Assembly: GCF_900167935.1 (NCBI RefSeq)
Contig: NZ_FUYL01000004.1
Location: forward strand, 324,256-388,255
DNA length: 64,000 nucleotides
Source: Maribacter arcticus
GTDB taxonomy: Bacteria; Bacteroidota; Bacteroidia; Flavobacteriales; Flavobacteriaceae
Direction: 5' to 3'
The notes beneath the pieces were generated by a model. That model worked only from the letters and a program-made list of their open reading frames with translations. It did not search any database and had not been told where the DNA came from. The position numbers and the translations under genes were made by a program. Shown here in pieces: positions 36,809 through 46,117 of the stretch. The first letter of the stretch is position 1. Each line of letters opens with the position of its first letter.

Positions 36809-36913
36809 CCTATTTATTTTTACTAAATGGTTAATTCAAGTAAAGGGCTTTCTAAACGAAGAACTACCCTACCCTAATGACTTGGGCTTTCAAACCCTCA
36901 GTCAAACAAAGTT

Positions 36914-36944
36914 GGATACCTCCCATTATTAGAAGGGAGGATCC
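36914..36944 (-). repeat. hairpin downstream of coxL
   Basis: GGATACCTCCC pairs with GGGAGGATCC with one bulged base and a 10-nt loop, 53 nt past the coxL stop. It has no T-run after it on the transcribed strand, so it looks more like a 3'-end stabiliser or partial attenuator than a full terminator. Confidence 0.5.
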
Positions 36945-36996
36945 ACTTTATTTTTCCTTTGTTCTTTGCTTTTGAAACTTCTAACCAAATACTTTA

Positions 36997-39363
36997 TTAT
37001 GCTTTCGCTTTTGCTACTTGAATAGCATCCCAAACCTTATCGGGAGTAATAGGAATATCCAAATGCTTAATTCCTAACGGATACAATGCATCTATTATCG
37101 CATTTGCAATTGCAGGTGGCGCACCTACCGTTGGTGATTCAGCAACACCTTTTGCACCTAATGGATGATGTGGTGATGGTGTAATAGTATGACCCGTTTC
37201 CCAATGTGGAGATTCTACTGCGGTTGGCACTAAGTAATCCATTAAAGTTCCATTCAAGACATTTCCTTCATCGTCATAAACGATACCTTCATACATAGCA
37301 GGGGCAATTCCTTGCGTTAGTCCACCATGTATTTGACCTTCAACAATCATTGGGTTGATGATATTTCCACAGTCATCGATAGCCACAAAGCGTTTTACAT
37401 CAATAGCTCCAGTTTCTTCCTCGACCTCAACTACACAAATATAAGCGCCGTTAGGGAAGGTTAAATTTGGTGGATCATAGTAATGTGTTGCTTCAAATCC
37501 GGGTTCCATTCCTTCTGGGAAATTCGTATACGCCGCAAAGGCTACATCTTGAATCGTTTTAGACTTTTCAGGGGCGCCTTTTACAAAGTACTTGCCAACT
37601 TCCCATTCAATATCCTCTTCGCTAACTTCTAACAAGTGAGCAGCAATTTTCTTGCCCTTATCACGAAGTTTACGTGCTGCTATCGCCGCAGCAGCTCCTG
37701 CTGTAGGTGTACTTCTACTTGCATAAGTACCTAACCCATAAGGTGCTGTATCTGTATCTCCTTCATCAATTTCAATATCAGTGTAAGGAATTCCCAATTC
37801 TTCCGCTAGAATCTGAGCGTAGGTCGTTTCATGACCTTGACCTTGTGACTTCGTACCAAAGCGTGCCAATGCCTTTCCTGTAGGATGTACACGTATTTCA
37901 GCACTATCGAACATCTTTATTCCTAAAATATCAAAATCTTTAGATGGTCCTGCGCCTACAACTTCCGTAAAAGTACAAATGCCAATACCCATCAATTTTC
38001 CTTGTGCTCGCTTCTCGGCTTGCTCCTTTTTATAATCGGCGTACCCAATCATATCCATGGCTTTTTCTAAAGTTTGTTTATAATCGCCACTATCATAGCT
38101 CCATCCTAAGGGAGAGGCATATGGAAATTGTTCCTTTTTAATAAAGTTTTCGAAACGTAATTGCGCAGGATCTTTACCTATTTCAGCAGCCAGTTTATCA
38201 ACCATACGCTCGATTGCATGTACAGCTTCCGTCACACGGAAAGAGCAGCGATAGGCTACACCACCTGGTGCTTTATTTGTATATACCGCGTCTAATTCTG
38301 CAAAAGCATGTTCGTAATCATACGAACCTGTACAGATAGAGAACATGCCCGTAGGATATTTAGAAGGATTAGCGGATGAATCTGTGTATCCATGATCCGC
38401 TAAAGTCGAAACTTTAAAGGCCTGAATTTTACCATCTTTGGTAGCCGCCAATTCACAGTCCATATGATAGTCACGTGCAAAGCCATTAACCAAATTCTCA
38501 GAACGATCTTCAATCCATTTCACTGGTTTTCCTATTAAAAAGGAAGCTGCAATAGCTATTACATACCCAGGATATACAGGCACCTTTCCTCCAAAACCAC
38601 CCCCAATATCAGGAGCAATAATTCGAATTTTTTCTTCAGATAGACCAACATGTCCGGCAACCAAGGCTAGAATAGTACGAATCGCATGTGGCGCCTGAGA
38701 TGTTAAATAAATCAACATTTTCTCGGTATCCTTATCATAGGAAGCAACCACACCACAAGTTTCAATAGATGCAACATGAATTCTTGGTAAATAAATACGT
38801 TCCTTTACAACCACATCGGCAGCGGCAATAGCAGCATCCGTTTTTGCCCTTTCGCCTCGTTCCCAATGGTAAATATGATTATCTTTTTGACCTTCTTTAT
38901 CAGGACGCAACAAAGGTGCATCTTTATCTAGGGCTTTATATGGGTCAACAAGTGCTTTCATTGGCTCGTATTGAACGTCTACAGCTTCTGCCCCATCAAC
39001 AGCAATATATCTATCTGTAGCAATAACAGCGCACACTTCTTGCGATTGGTGCATAACTGTATCCGTAGGTAAAACCATTTGTGAATCTGAAAGTAATGTA
39101 GGCATCCAATGCAAATTGTATTGCGCTAGGTCTTCTCCAGTAATGACAGCTAAAACTCCATCAATGGCCAACGCTTTTTCTTTATTGATACTTAAGATTT
39201 TGGCATAGGCGTAAGGACTACGCACAATGACCATATGCAACATGCCAGGTAATTTCACATCATCGGTAAACTTACCTTTGCCGTGCAAAAATCTTGCATC
39301 TTCTTTTCGTTTTACAGAGTGGCCCATTCCGCCAACCTCTGGTGATGTTTTACATTTAAACAT
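36997..39363 (-). CDS. coxL: aerobic carbon monoxide dehydrogenase large subunit, form I
   Basis: Catalytic molybdoprotein subunit, 788 residues, that oxidises CO with water to CO2 and passes electrons to the FeS subunit. The loop VAYRCSFRVTEA is the form I signature AYxCSFR; Cys373 would carry the copper of the Mo-S-Cu centre. Other cofactor contacts are GGGFGGK and KGVAESPTVG with the conserved Glu742. Xanthine-dehydrogenase-type relatives lack the CSFR loop. It follows coxS by 24 nt. No signal peptide, so it faces the cytoplasm. Confidence 0.96.
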   Translation of the reverse strand: MFKCKTSPEVGGMGHSVKRKEDARFLHGKGKFTDDVKLPGMLHMVIVRSPYAYAKILSINKEKALAIDGVLAVITGEDLAQYNLHWMPTLLSDSQMVLPTDTVMHQSQEVCAVIATDRYIAVDGAEAVDVQYEPMKALVDPYKALDKDAPLLRPDKEGQKDNHIYHWERGERAKTDAAIAAADVVVKERIYLPRIHVASIETCGVVASYDKDTEKMLIYLTSQAPHAIRTILALVAGHVGLSEEKIRIIAPDIGGGFGGKVPVYPGYVIAIAASFLIGKPVKWIEDRSENLVNGFARDYHMDCELAATKDGKIQAFKVSTLADHGYTDSSANPSKYPTGMFSICTGSYDYEHAFAELDAVYTNKAPGGVAYRCSFRVTEAVHAIERMVDKLAAEIGKDPAQLRFENFIKKEQFPYASPLGWSYDSGDYKQTLEKAMDMIGYADYKKEQAEKRAQGKLMGIGICTFTEVVGAGPSKDFDILGIKMFDSAEIRVHPTGKALARFGTKSQGQGHETTYAQILAEELGIPYTDIEIDEGDTDTAPYGLGTYASRSTPTAGAAAAIAARKLRDKGKKIAAHLLEVSEEDIEWEVGKYFVKGAPEKSKTIQDVAFAAYTNFPEGMEPGFEATHYYDPPNLTFPNGAYICVVEVEEETGAIDVKRFVAIDDCGNIINPMIVEGQIHGGLTQGIAPAMYEGIVYDDEGNVLNGTLMDYLVPTAVESPHWETGHTITPSPHHPLGAKGVAESPTVGAPPAIANAIIDALYPLGIKHLDIPITPDKVWDAIQVAKAKA

Positions 39364-39387
39364 AGTTAATTTATTTAGAGGTTAGAC

Positions 39388-39879
39388 TTAGACTGAAGCT
39401 TCTTTTTCTTTTGCCATTTCTGCCGCAGCTTGCTGCACAGATTTTACGATATTGTTGTAACCAGTACAACGACAAAGATTTCCTGAAATACCCCAACGTA
39501 TTTCTTTTTCAGTAGGGTTCGGGTTTGTTTTCAACAGATCTATTGACCTCATTATCATTCCAGGCGTACAGAAACCACAATGCAGACCATGTTGGTCATG
39601 AAATGCTTTTTGCAGCGGATGGTTTGTACCATCTGCGGCAATACCCTCTATTGTTGTGATTTCAGCACCATCTGCTCGAACAGTTAAGTAGGTGCAAGAC
39701 TTGACCGATTTACCATCTATTAAAATTGTGCACGCACCACAGCTTGATGTATCACACCCAATATGTGTGCCTGTCATATCTAAATTTTCTCGAATAAAAT
39801 GAACCAAGAGCAAGCGCGAATCTACCTCGGCAGTAACGCTCTTTCCATTTATTGTCATTGTTACTTTATGTTTTGCCAT
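39388..39879 (-). CDS. coxS: carbon monoxide dehydrogenase small (2Fe-2S) subunit
   Basis: A 163-residue protein with two 2Fe-2S clusters. The plant-type ferredoxin cluster is [15 protein letters not shown] with a downstream Cys in KSCTYL, and the C-terminal cluster uses CGFCTPGM and CRCTGY. It carries electrons from the Mo site of CoxL to the FAD of CoxM. It begins 6 nt after the coxM stop. Confidence 0.95.
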   Translation of the reverse strand: MAKHKVTMTINGKSVTAEVDSRLLLVHFIRENLDMTGTHIGCDTSSCGACTILIDGKSVKSCTYLTVRADGAEITTIEGIAADGTNHPLQKAFHDQHGLHCGFCTPGMIMRSIDLLKTNPNPTEKEIRWGISGNLCRCTGYNNIVKSVQQAAAEMAKEKEASV

Positions 39880-39885
39880 AATTCT

Positions 39886-40755
39886 TTATTTTCTTGCTCT
39901 CTCTAAAGCCTTGTTCAACATTCGTTTTGTTATTGTATTTACTATCGACCGTTTATAAGCTTCTGAACCTCTTAAATCAGATTCAGGCTCGGCATCTTCA
40001 CCAGCTATAACACCAACTTGTTCAATGAGTTCATCTGTTATTTTTTTACCGCGAAGTATTTCCTCGCCTCTTTCCAATCGCATCGGCACTGCGCTAACAT
40101 TAGTTAGTCCGATACCTATTTCTTGGCATACCCCATCGTCGTCTAGTTCAATATGAACGGCAACACCAGCCGTTGCATAATCACCAACTTTACGTTCAAC
40201 CTTATGATATGCACCACCGCTATTCTTTTTTGTTTTTGGAATTTGAATTTCAGTCAATATATCACCAGGCTCCAAAGCAGTCATATAAAATCCATGAAAA
40301 AAATCATCGATTGGAATTGATTTTTTCCCATCAACGCCTTCAGCAATTATCGTCGCTCGCAATGCTAACATCAACGCTGGTTGGTCATTGGCAGCATCAC
40401 CATGGGCGATATTACCACCTATAGTTCCACAGTTTCTAACCGAAGGATCAGCAGTTAACCAAACTGCATCACCGAAAATCGGGTAATTTTCTTTTAAATT
40501 CGGATTATGTTCTAGTTCAGTTTGGGTGGTCAACGCACCTATTTTCAAAAGATTTCCCTCCTCTTTAATGTAAGAGAGCCCTTTAATTTTACTGATATCG
40601 ATAATGTGTTCTGGAGTGGCAAAACGAAGTTTCATCATCGGCAATAGACTATGTCCGCCAGACATGTATTTCGCTTCTTCGCCAAGCTCTTGTGACAAGG
40701 CAATCGCTTCTTTCAAAGTATTAGCCTTGTGGTAATTGAAATTAGCTGGAATCAT
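39886..40755 (-). CDS. coxM: carbon monoxide dehydrogenase medium (FAD) subunit
   Basis: A 289-residue FAD-binding subunit of the CO dehydrogenase/xanthine dehydrogenase family. The FAD contacts MSGGHSLLPMMKLR (about residues 31-44) and TIGGNIAHGDAANDQPA are both intact. It is the first gene of the cox operon; the M-S-L order is the one seen in form I clusters. The promoter region shared with the cysteine desulfurase gene contains a Crp/Fnr-like dyad. Confidence 0.95.
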   Translation of the reverse strand: MIPANFNYHKANTLKEAIALSQELGEEAKYMSGGHSLLPMMKLRFATPEHIIDISKIKGLSYIKEEGNLLKIGALTTQTELEHNPNLKENYPIFGDAVWLTADPSVRNCGTIGGNIAHGDAANDQPALMLALRATIIAEGVDGKKSIPIDDFFHGFYMTALEPGDILTEIQIPKTKKNSGGAYHKVERKVGDYATAGVAVHIELDDDGVCQEIGIGLTNVSAVPMRLERGEEILRGKKITDELIEQVGVIAGEDAEPESDLRGSEAYKRSIVNTITKRMLNKALERARK

Positions 40756-40818
40756 AATGTTTTAGGAATTAAATTACGTAGTAAGCATTAAATATACCTC
40801 AAATACATTAAAATAACA

Positions 40819-40832
40819 ATGATGTAGATCAT
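40819..40832. promoter_or_regulatory. candidate Crp/Fnr-family operator in the cox promoter region
   Basis: ATGATGTAGATCAT is a dyad of the form TGAT-N4-ATCA, the core pattern bound by Crp/Fnr regulators, 64 nt upstream of coxM and 124 nt upstream of the divergent desulfurase. Such a short pattern is expected a few times by chance in a sequence this AT-rich. Confidence 0.35.
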
Positions 40833-40955
40833 ATGCTATTAATTTAATAAAAAATTAACCTTGACTAATCCCCATCCCAATATTCTGAATCTTGTAAGCA
40901 TCAAAAATTATTTAATCCTTACCTTTATAAAGAAGAAATCGACGAAGCTCAAAAA

Positions 40956-42146
40956 ATGTACTCCCAACTCTATTTTGATTACAATGCAACCACTCCTTGC
41001 CTTAAAGAAGTAGTAGATAGCATGTTACCTTATTTTAATCAGGATTTTGGAAATCCATCAAGTAGCCATCACCCTTATGGTTGGTTAGCAAAAAGTGCAG
41101 TTGAAGATGCTACACTAGCTATCGCCCAAAATTTAGGTATTTCGCCAAGTAGTTTAGTATTTACTTCTGGCGCTACAGAGAGCATTAATATGGTTTTAAA
41201 AGGGGTTGCTCGAAAAATGCAATCCAAAGGAAATCATATCATTACAACAAAATCAGAACATAAGGCTGTTTTGGATACTTGTGCTTTTTTAGAAGAAAAT
41301 GGTTTTGAAGTGACTTATTTAGACGTTGATTCTAAAGGATTGATTTCCGTTGAAATGTTAAGCGAAATGTTGCGCCCTGAAACTATTCTGGTGTCTATTT
41401 TATACGCTAACAATGAAACTGGTACAGTTCAACCCTTAGATGAAATATCAAGACTGACCCATAAAAATGGAAGTTTGCTATTTTCTGATACTACCCAAGC
41501 TTTGGGAAAAGTAGATTTAAGCAAAGTATTCCAGCTAGTTGATTTCGCCTGTTTTTCAGCCCATAAAGTATATGGCCCTAAAGGAATTGGATTGGTATTT
41601 ATAAAGGATAATGAGGACGGAAATGGTTTACCTAGTTTTATCCAGGGAGGAGGTCAACAAAAAAAACAAAGAGGTGGGACTATAAACACACCTTTAATAG
41701 TAGGTTTCTCAAAAGCGATTGCATTGGCCATTGAGAATATTAATATAGAAACACAGCGCTTAAAAACTTTGCGAAATAAACTGGAAACAGGTTTGCTACA
41801 AATTGAATTAGCAATATCGAACAGTACAACTCCCCAGCGATTACCAAATACTGTTCATATTTCTTTTCCCTATGTTGATGGTGCAAATTTGTTAACTGCT
41901 CTCAGTCGACAAATTGCCGTTTCAAATGGGTCCGCTTGTAATTCTGCTTCTGTAGAACCTTCGCATGTATTAACGGCTATGGGTATTGAGCGAAGTTTGG
42001 CTTATGCCTCTTTGCGATTAAGCCTAGGGAAATATTCTACGGAAAATGATATTGAAAAAGCGATTGCAATAATTACCAACGAAGTTGTCAAACAACGAGA
42101 TAACAATATTCTTTGGGATCGGCGTGAAAAAGAACCCACCCCTTAA
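40956..42146 (+). CDS. cysteine desulfurase, NifS/IscS type
   Basis: PLP enzyme of 396 residues that removes sulfur from cysteine. The PLP lysine is Lys204 in FSAHKVYGPKG and the catalytic cysteine is Cys328 in NGSACNSASVEPSHVL. It is divergent from the cox operon and lies inside the molybdenum-cofactor island. A likely job is to supply sulfur for MoaD thiocarboxylation or for the sulfido ligand of the Mo-S-Cu centre, rather than general FeS assembly. That assignment rests on position only. Confidence 0.88.
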   Translation: MYSQLYFDYNATTPCLKEVVDSMLPYFNQDFGNPSSSHHPYGWLAKSAVEDATLAIAQNLGISPSSLVFTSGATESINMVLKGVARKMQSKGNHIITTKSEHKAVLDTCAFLEENGFEVTYLDVDSKGLISVEMLSEMLRPETILVSILYANNETGTVQPLDEISRLTHKNGSLLFSDTTQALGKVDLSKVFQLVDFACFSAHKVYGPKGIGLVFIKDNEDGNGLPSFIQGGGQQKKQRGGTINTPLIVGFSKAIALAIENINIETQRLKTLRNKLETGLLQIELAISNSTTPQRLPNTVHISFPYVDGANLLTALSRQIAVSNGSACNSASVEPSHVLTAMGIERSLAYASLRLSLGKYSTENDIEKAIAIITNEVVKQRDNNILWDRREKEPTP

Positions 42147-42148
42147 TC

Positions 42149-42165
42149 TTTTCCGAAGTGGAAAA
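42149..42165. terminator. short hairpin between convergent genes
   Basis: A 6-bp stem (TTTTCC with GGAAAA) and 5-nt loop, flanked by A and T runs, between the desulfurase and the second XdhC gene. Weak but well placed. Confidence 0.4.
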
Positions 42166-42180
42166 AATCAATCCTGAAAA

Positions 42181-43287
42181 TTAGTTTCGCTCATGAATCG
42201 GTCCAACCTTATTGCGAAGCATGCCTCCGGTATTTCCAGAAAGAACACTTAATATTTCACTGAATAAACTCATAGCTATTTCTTCTGGTGTATTGGCGCC
42301 TATTTCTAATCCGCATGGCGCATAAATTCGTTGAAGTTCATCTTTTGAAAACTCAAAACCATTTAATTTAAATTCTGCAATCATTTTATCAAAGCGTTTT
42401 CTTGGTCCTAAAGAAGCTATATAAGGAGCGGGGCTATTTACCAATTGTCTTAGATTTTCATAATCGGTTTTATAATCATGTGCCATTAAAATAATTGCTG
42501 TACGACTATCTATTTTTGGGCGGGCATCAAAATCTTTTAGATAGATGTATTTTACAGATTGTAATTTTTCCTTTTTGAGCTTCTGAACATTACCTACTAA
42601 GCTTACATCCCAATCCATCAATTTTGCCATTTCAAGCATGGGGTATACATCATAATTGTCACCATAAATTGCTAAATGAAATTGCGGTGGAATTAGTTCG
42701 ATAAAAACACTTGCCTTCACCCCTTGGTTTTCAAAATGATAGGTTTTCGATTTTTGGTTTTCTAAAACATCTTTAATTCTGTCTTGAAGAAAATTTCGTA
42801 ATCCATTAGGTTGGCAATCTTCTAAAGACGCTGAATGCTTATTATAATAAAAACTTCTTCCTAATGGTATAGTTTCTATTTGGGTATTTAGCGCTGTTAC
42901 CGTAGTGATAACATGAAATCCTCTATCTGAAACACATTTCTGTAACATTTCTAAAGTAGCAGAATTTTCAGAAATAGGTGAAATCAAAACATCAATGACC
43001 CCATTACAACCTAAACCGACACCAATTTCATTTTCTTTAGAAGTGTCATAGGTTACAATAGATGGTTCTTGTTTAAGAATTGCGATTTGAGAACGTTGTA
43101 AAGCATCTCCCTCTAAACATCCTCCACTTATTCCGCCTTCAAAAACCCCAGATTCAAAAACAAGCATTCGAGCACCTTCTCTTCTATATGATGACTCTTC
43201 TACTCTCACTACCTGCGCTATGGCACATTTCTCACCAGATTCTTTGAAATTATTGTACAGTTGAAGAATCGATTTAATTTCTTTCAT
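42181..43287 (-). CDS. XdhC/CoxI-family protein (second copy)
   Basis: A 368-residue XdhC-family protein: CAIAQVVRVEESSYRREGAR, GGISGGCLEGDALQRSQ and IGVGLGCNGVIDVLI in the N-terminal domain and a Rossmann-like C-terminal domain (HDYKTDYENLRQLV, ASLGPRKRFDKMI, CGLEIGANTPEEIAMSL). Unlike the first copy it has no YHS tail. Homologues bind and protect the molybdenum cofactor and hand it on for sulfuration and insertion. Divergent from moaA, convergent with the desulfurase. Confidence 0.88.
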   Translation of the reverse strand: MKEIKSILQLYNNFKESGEKCAIAQVVRVEESSYRREGARMLVFESGVFEGGISGGCLEGDALQRSQIAILKQEPSIVTYDTSKENEIGVGLGCNGVIDVLISPISENSATLEMLQKCVSDRGFHVITTVTALNTQIETIPLGRSFYYNKHSASLEDCQPNGLRNFLQDRIKDVLENQKSKTYHFENQGVKASVFIELIPPQFHLAIYGDNYDVYPMLEMAKLMDWDVSLVGNVQKLKKEKLQSVKYIYLKDFDARPKIDSRTAIILMAHDYKTDYENLRQLVNSPAPYIASLGPRKRFDKMIAEFKLNGFEFSKDELQRIYAPCGLEIGANTPEEIAMSLFSEILSVLSGNTGGMLRNKVGPIHERN

Positions 43288-43379
43288 TTTTATAGGTTAT
43301 AATTTTCTTTTTCGCATTAACAAAGCTAATATATCTAAAAATACCTATATTCAATATTCTTAAACTCCCGAGTATTGCT

Positions 43380-44363
43380 ATGAAGGATTCCTTTGACAGA
43401 ACTATAGATTATGTTCGTATTGCTGTAACAGACCGCTGTAATTTGCGGTGCTTTTACTGTATGCCGGCAGAAGGCATACCCTATGAACCTAAAGCACATT
43501 TACTTAGTTATGAGGAAATTACTCGATTACTAAAAGTATTAGGTGAACTGGGTTTTCAAAAAGTACGATTTACCGGTGGCGAACCTTTTCTTCGTAAAGA
43601 TTTCATGAAATTGTTGGAAAATACTGCAGGATTAGATGATTACAAATCCATCCATATTACTTCAAACGGCACACTTTTACAAAAACATATTCCGAAATTA
43701 AAGGAATTAGGAATCACCAAAATCAACCTAAGTATTGACTCTTTGGATAAGGAACGCTTTCATAAAATCACCCGTCGTGATGATTTTGAAAAAGTAATTG
43801 AGACATTTCACATGCTCATTGACAACGGATTTAAAATCAAACTGAATGCGGTCATCATGAAAGGTATCAATACCCAAGATATTATTCCTTTAGCAGAATT
43901 GGCTAAAGATTATCCTGTTGATGTACGTTTTATTGAAGAAATGCCTTTTAATGGTGGATATAAAGAAAATGTAGAGATGTATTCGGCACGTGATATCAAT
44001 GCCGATTTAAAAGCGCATTTTTCTGGTTTAGAAGAAATTCCTGGTAAACATGGTGATACTGCAAGTTTGCTTTCGGTACCTGGTTACAAAGGGAATATTG
44101 GCGTAATTGCCGCTTTCTCAAGAACCTTTTGTAATACCTGTAATCGACTTCGAATATCTTCTAAAGGAGAAATCAAAAGTTGTTTGTATGATGATGGCGT
44201 TTTTAATATTCGTGATTATATGCGCTCTGGAGTTACAGATTTAGAATTAGCGGATAAGTTTAGAGAAATCGTTCGCCTCAAACCAAAAGACGGATTTGAA
44301 GCAGAAAAAATGCGGAAATCTCCAAAAGATGCAATGCAAAGTATGAGTAGTATAGGAGGATAA
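43380..44363 (+). CDS. moaA: GTP 3',8-cyclase
   Basis: Radical-SAM enzyme that starts molybdopterin synthesis from GTP. The N-terminal 4Fe-4S motif is C20-x3-C24-x2-C27 (TDRCNLRCFYCMP). The C-terminal cluster is in FCNTCNRLRISSKGEIKSC, and the conserved terminal Gly-Gly (SSIGG) needed for activity is present. The 327-residue length is standard. It is followed one base later by moeA. Confidence 0.96.
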   Translation: MKDSFDRTIDYVRIAVTDRCNLRCFYCMPAEGIPYEPKAHLLSYEEITRLLKVLGELGFQKVRFTGGEPFLRKDFMKLLENTAGLDDYKSIHITSNGTLLQKHIPKLKELGITKINLSIDSLDKERFHKITRRDDFEKVIETFHMLIDNGFKIKLNAVIMKGINTQDIIPLAELAKDYPVDVRFIEEMPFNGGYKENVEMYSARDINADLKAHFSGLEEIPGKHGDTASLLSVPGYKGNIGVIAAFSRTFCNTCNRLRISSKGEIKSCLYDDGVFNIRDYMRSGVTDLELADKFREIVRLKPKDGFEAEKMRKSPKDAMQSMSSIGG

Positions 44364-44364
44364 T

Positions 44365-45579
44365 ATGGAAAACACTTTTATTCCCTACGAAAAAGCCCTT
44401 TCAATTTTAGAAGAACACAAAGGCGAATTCCCCATTGAATCAAGAAACTTAGAAGATTGTATTGGTGCCTATCTTGCAGAAGACTTATTAGCTGACCGTG
44501 ACTTCCCTCCTTTTGATAGAGTTACCATGGATGGTATTGCCATTGTTTATGGCACTTTTGAAAATGGAAAACGAACTTTTAATATTGAATCGGTCGCTGC
44601 TGCGGGAACTCCACAACTTACTTTAAAAGACACTCAAAATTGTATCGAAGTAATGACAGGCGCTATAATGCCCAACGGAGTTGACACGGTAATTCGTTAT
44701 GAAGACCTTACAATTGAGAATAATCAAGCTACAATTAATCTTGATTCCTTAAATCACAAACAGAATGTGCATTTCAAGGGAATAGATATTGCACAAGGGA
44801 CCAAAATTGTCAATCAAGGAAAAAAGCTTTCGAGTGCCGAAATAAATATTGCCGCCGCAGTAGGAAAAGCTTCCTTGCTGGTTAAGAAAATGCCCAAAGT
44901 GGTTATTTTTTCAACGGGAGATGAATTGGTACCTGTACATCAAACCCCAAAATTACATCAAATACGAAGGTCGAATATTTACGGAATTCAAGCAACGCTA
45001 AAAGAATGGGGGGTTTTAGCTAAACTAGAGCATTTAGCGGACAACAAAGAAGAAATGTTAGCAACCATTTCGGTATTGCTCAAGGAATACGACCTTTTTA
45101 TTTTTACAGGAGGCGTATCAAAAGGAAAATTTGATTACCTACCTGATGTGCTTGAAGAATTAAAAGTTAAAAAACACTTTCATAAGATTCAGCAACGCCC
45201 AGGCAAACCTTTTTGGTTTGGAAGTAATACAGAAGGGAAAAAGATTTTTGCCCTTCCAGGGAATCCAGTTTCTTCTTTTGTATGTGTATATATGTATTTG
45301 CAGTTTTGGCTTCAAAAATCATTGGGTATTGAACAGGAAGTCCTTCATGTAAAGCTCAAAAACGATGTAGAATTTAAACCAGACTTGGTATACTTCTTAG
45401 AAGCAACTTTAGAAAGCAACCCTGACGGAACTCTTTCTGCTGAGGCGATTAAAGGAAATGGCTCAGGTGATTTCGCTAATCTCGTTAAAACGGACGGATT
45501 TTTAATATTACCGCAAAATAAAAGCCAATTTTTTGCGAATGAAGTCTATCCTTTTGTACCTTACCGTACAAAATGGTAA
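44365..45579 (+). CDS. moeA: molybdopterin molybdenumtransferase
   Basis: Inserts molybdate into adenylated molybdopterin. The 404-residue protein shows DFPPFDRVTMDGIAI, the MTGAIMPNGVDTVIR segment, STGDELV, the FTGGVSKGKFDYLP motif and LPGNPVSSFVC, all standard for MoeA. No separate mogA/moaB (MPT adenylyltransferase) is present in the window, so that step needs a gene elsewhere. It is 1 nt after moaA. Confidence 0.95.
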   Translation: MENTFIPYEKALSILEEHKGEFPIESRNLEDCIGAYLAEDLLADRDFPPFDRVTMDGIAIVYGTFENGKRTFNIESVAAAGTPQLTLKDTQNCIEVMTGAIMPNGVDTVIRYEDLTIENNQATINLDSLNHKQNVHFKGIDIAQGTKIVNQGKKLSSAEINIAAAVGKASLLVKKMPKVVIFSTGDELVPVHQTPKLHQIRRSNIYGIQATLKEWGVLAKLEHLADNKEEMLATISVLLKEYDLFIFTGGVSKGKFDYLPDVLEELKVKKHFHKIQQRPGKPFWFGSNTEGKKIFALPGNPVSSFVCVYMYLQFWLQKSLGIEQEVLHVKLKNDVEFKPDLVYFLEATLESNPDGTLSAEAIKGNGSGDFANLVKTDGFLILPQNKSQFFANEVYPFVPYRTKW

Positions 45580-45588
45580 ACTATTGGT

Positions 45589-46053
45589 ATGGAAACCATA
45601 AAGACAACTTGCTGTAAAACTAAATTTGTTTCAGTCAAAAAAGTGGAAGCTGCAAGCGGCTCTATGTCTTTTATTTCCACCATTTTAATGATTCTCATCC
45701 CCAAGTGTCCGCTTTGTTTGACAGCCTATATGAGCGCTATGGTACTATTCTTCGATGTTGAATATTCAACCTTGGTTCCTGTATTACTACATACAAAACC
45801 TATTATGGCACTTTTAATCATCACCATGATTCTGTTAAATAGAAAAGATAAGAGAACTTATATTTCTTTGGGGATTGCAGGGATTGCATTGACCTTTTTG
45901 GTTTTAAAAACCTATTTCGCTACCGCTTTGTTGTTACCTGATTGGATACTATATATCGCATTTATATTTGCGATTTGGTACAATGGTAACTTCCAATATT
46001 TTTACCGGTTCTTGAAATCTAAAAAAAATAGCCAAGTAGTTGCTAAACCATAA
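45589..46053 (+). CDS. four-helix membrane protein with CC and CPLC motifs
   Basis: A 154-residue membrane protein with about four hydrophobic segments. Two possible metal-binding sites are visible: an N-terminal Cys pair (KTTCCKTK) and CPLC at the end of the first helix (MILIPKCPLCLTAYMSAM). The layout recalls MerC-type small metal transporters, but I cannot assign it to a family. It starts 9 nt after moeA and is probably cotranscribed, which makes transport of a metal for the Mo/Cu enzyme a plausible but unproven guess. Confidence 0.65.
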   Translation: METIKTTCCKTKFVSVKKVEAASGSMSFISTILMILIPKCPLCLTAYMSAMVLFFDVEYSTLVPVLLHTKPIMALLIITMILLNRKDKRTYISLGIAGIALTFLVLKTYFATALLLPDWILYIAFIFAIWYNGNFQYFYRFLKSKKNSQVVAKP

Positions 46054-46117
46054 TCAATATCTTTACATCAATTCGGACAACCATAATAAAACCGAACAAT
46101 TTATAATAGAACAAAAA

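Noticed and set aside
36997-39363. Xanthine dehydrogenase or isoquinoline oxidoreductase as the identity of the large molybdoprotein subunit
   Set aside because: The AYRCSFR loop and the coxGDEF neighbours point to form I CO dehydrogenase; xanthine-type enzymes lack this loop.
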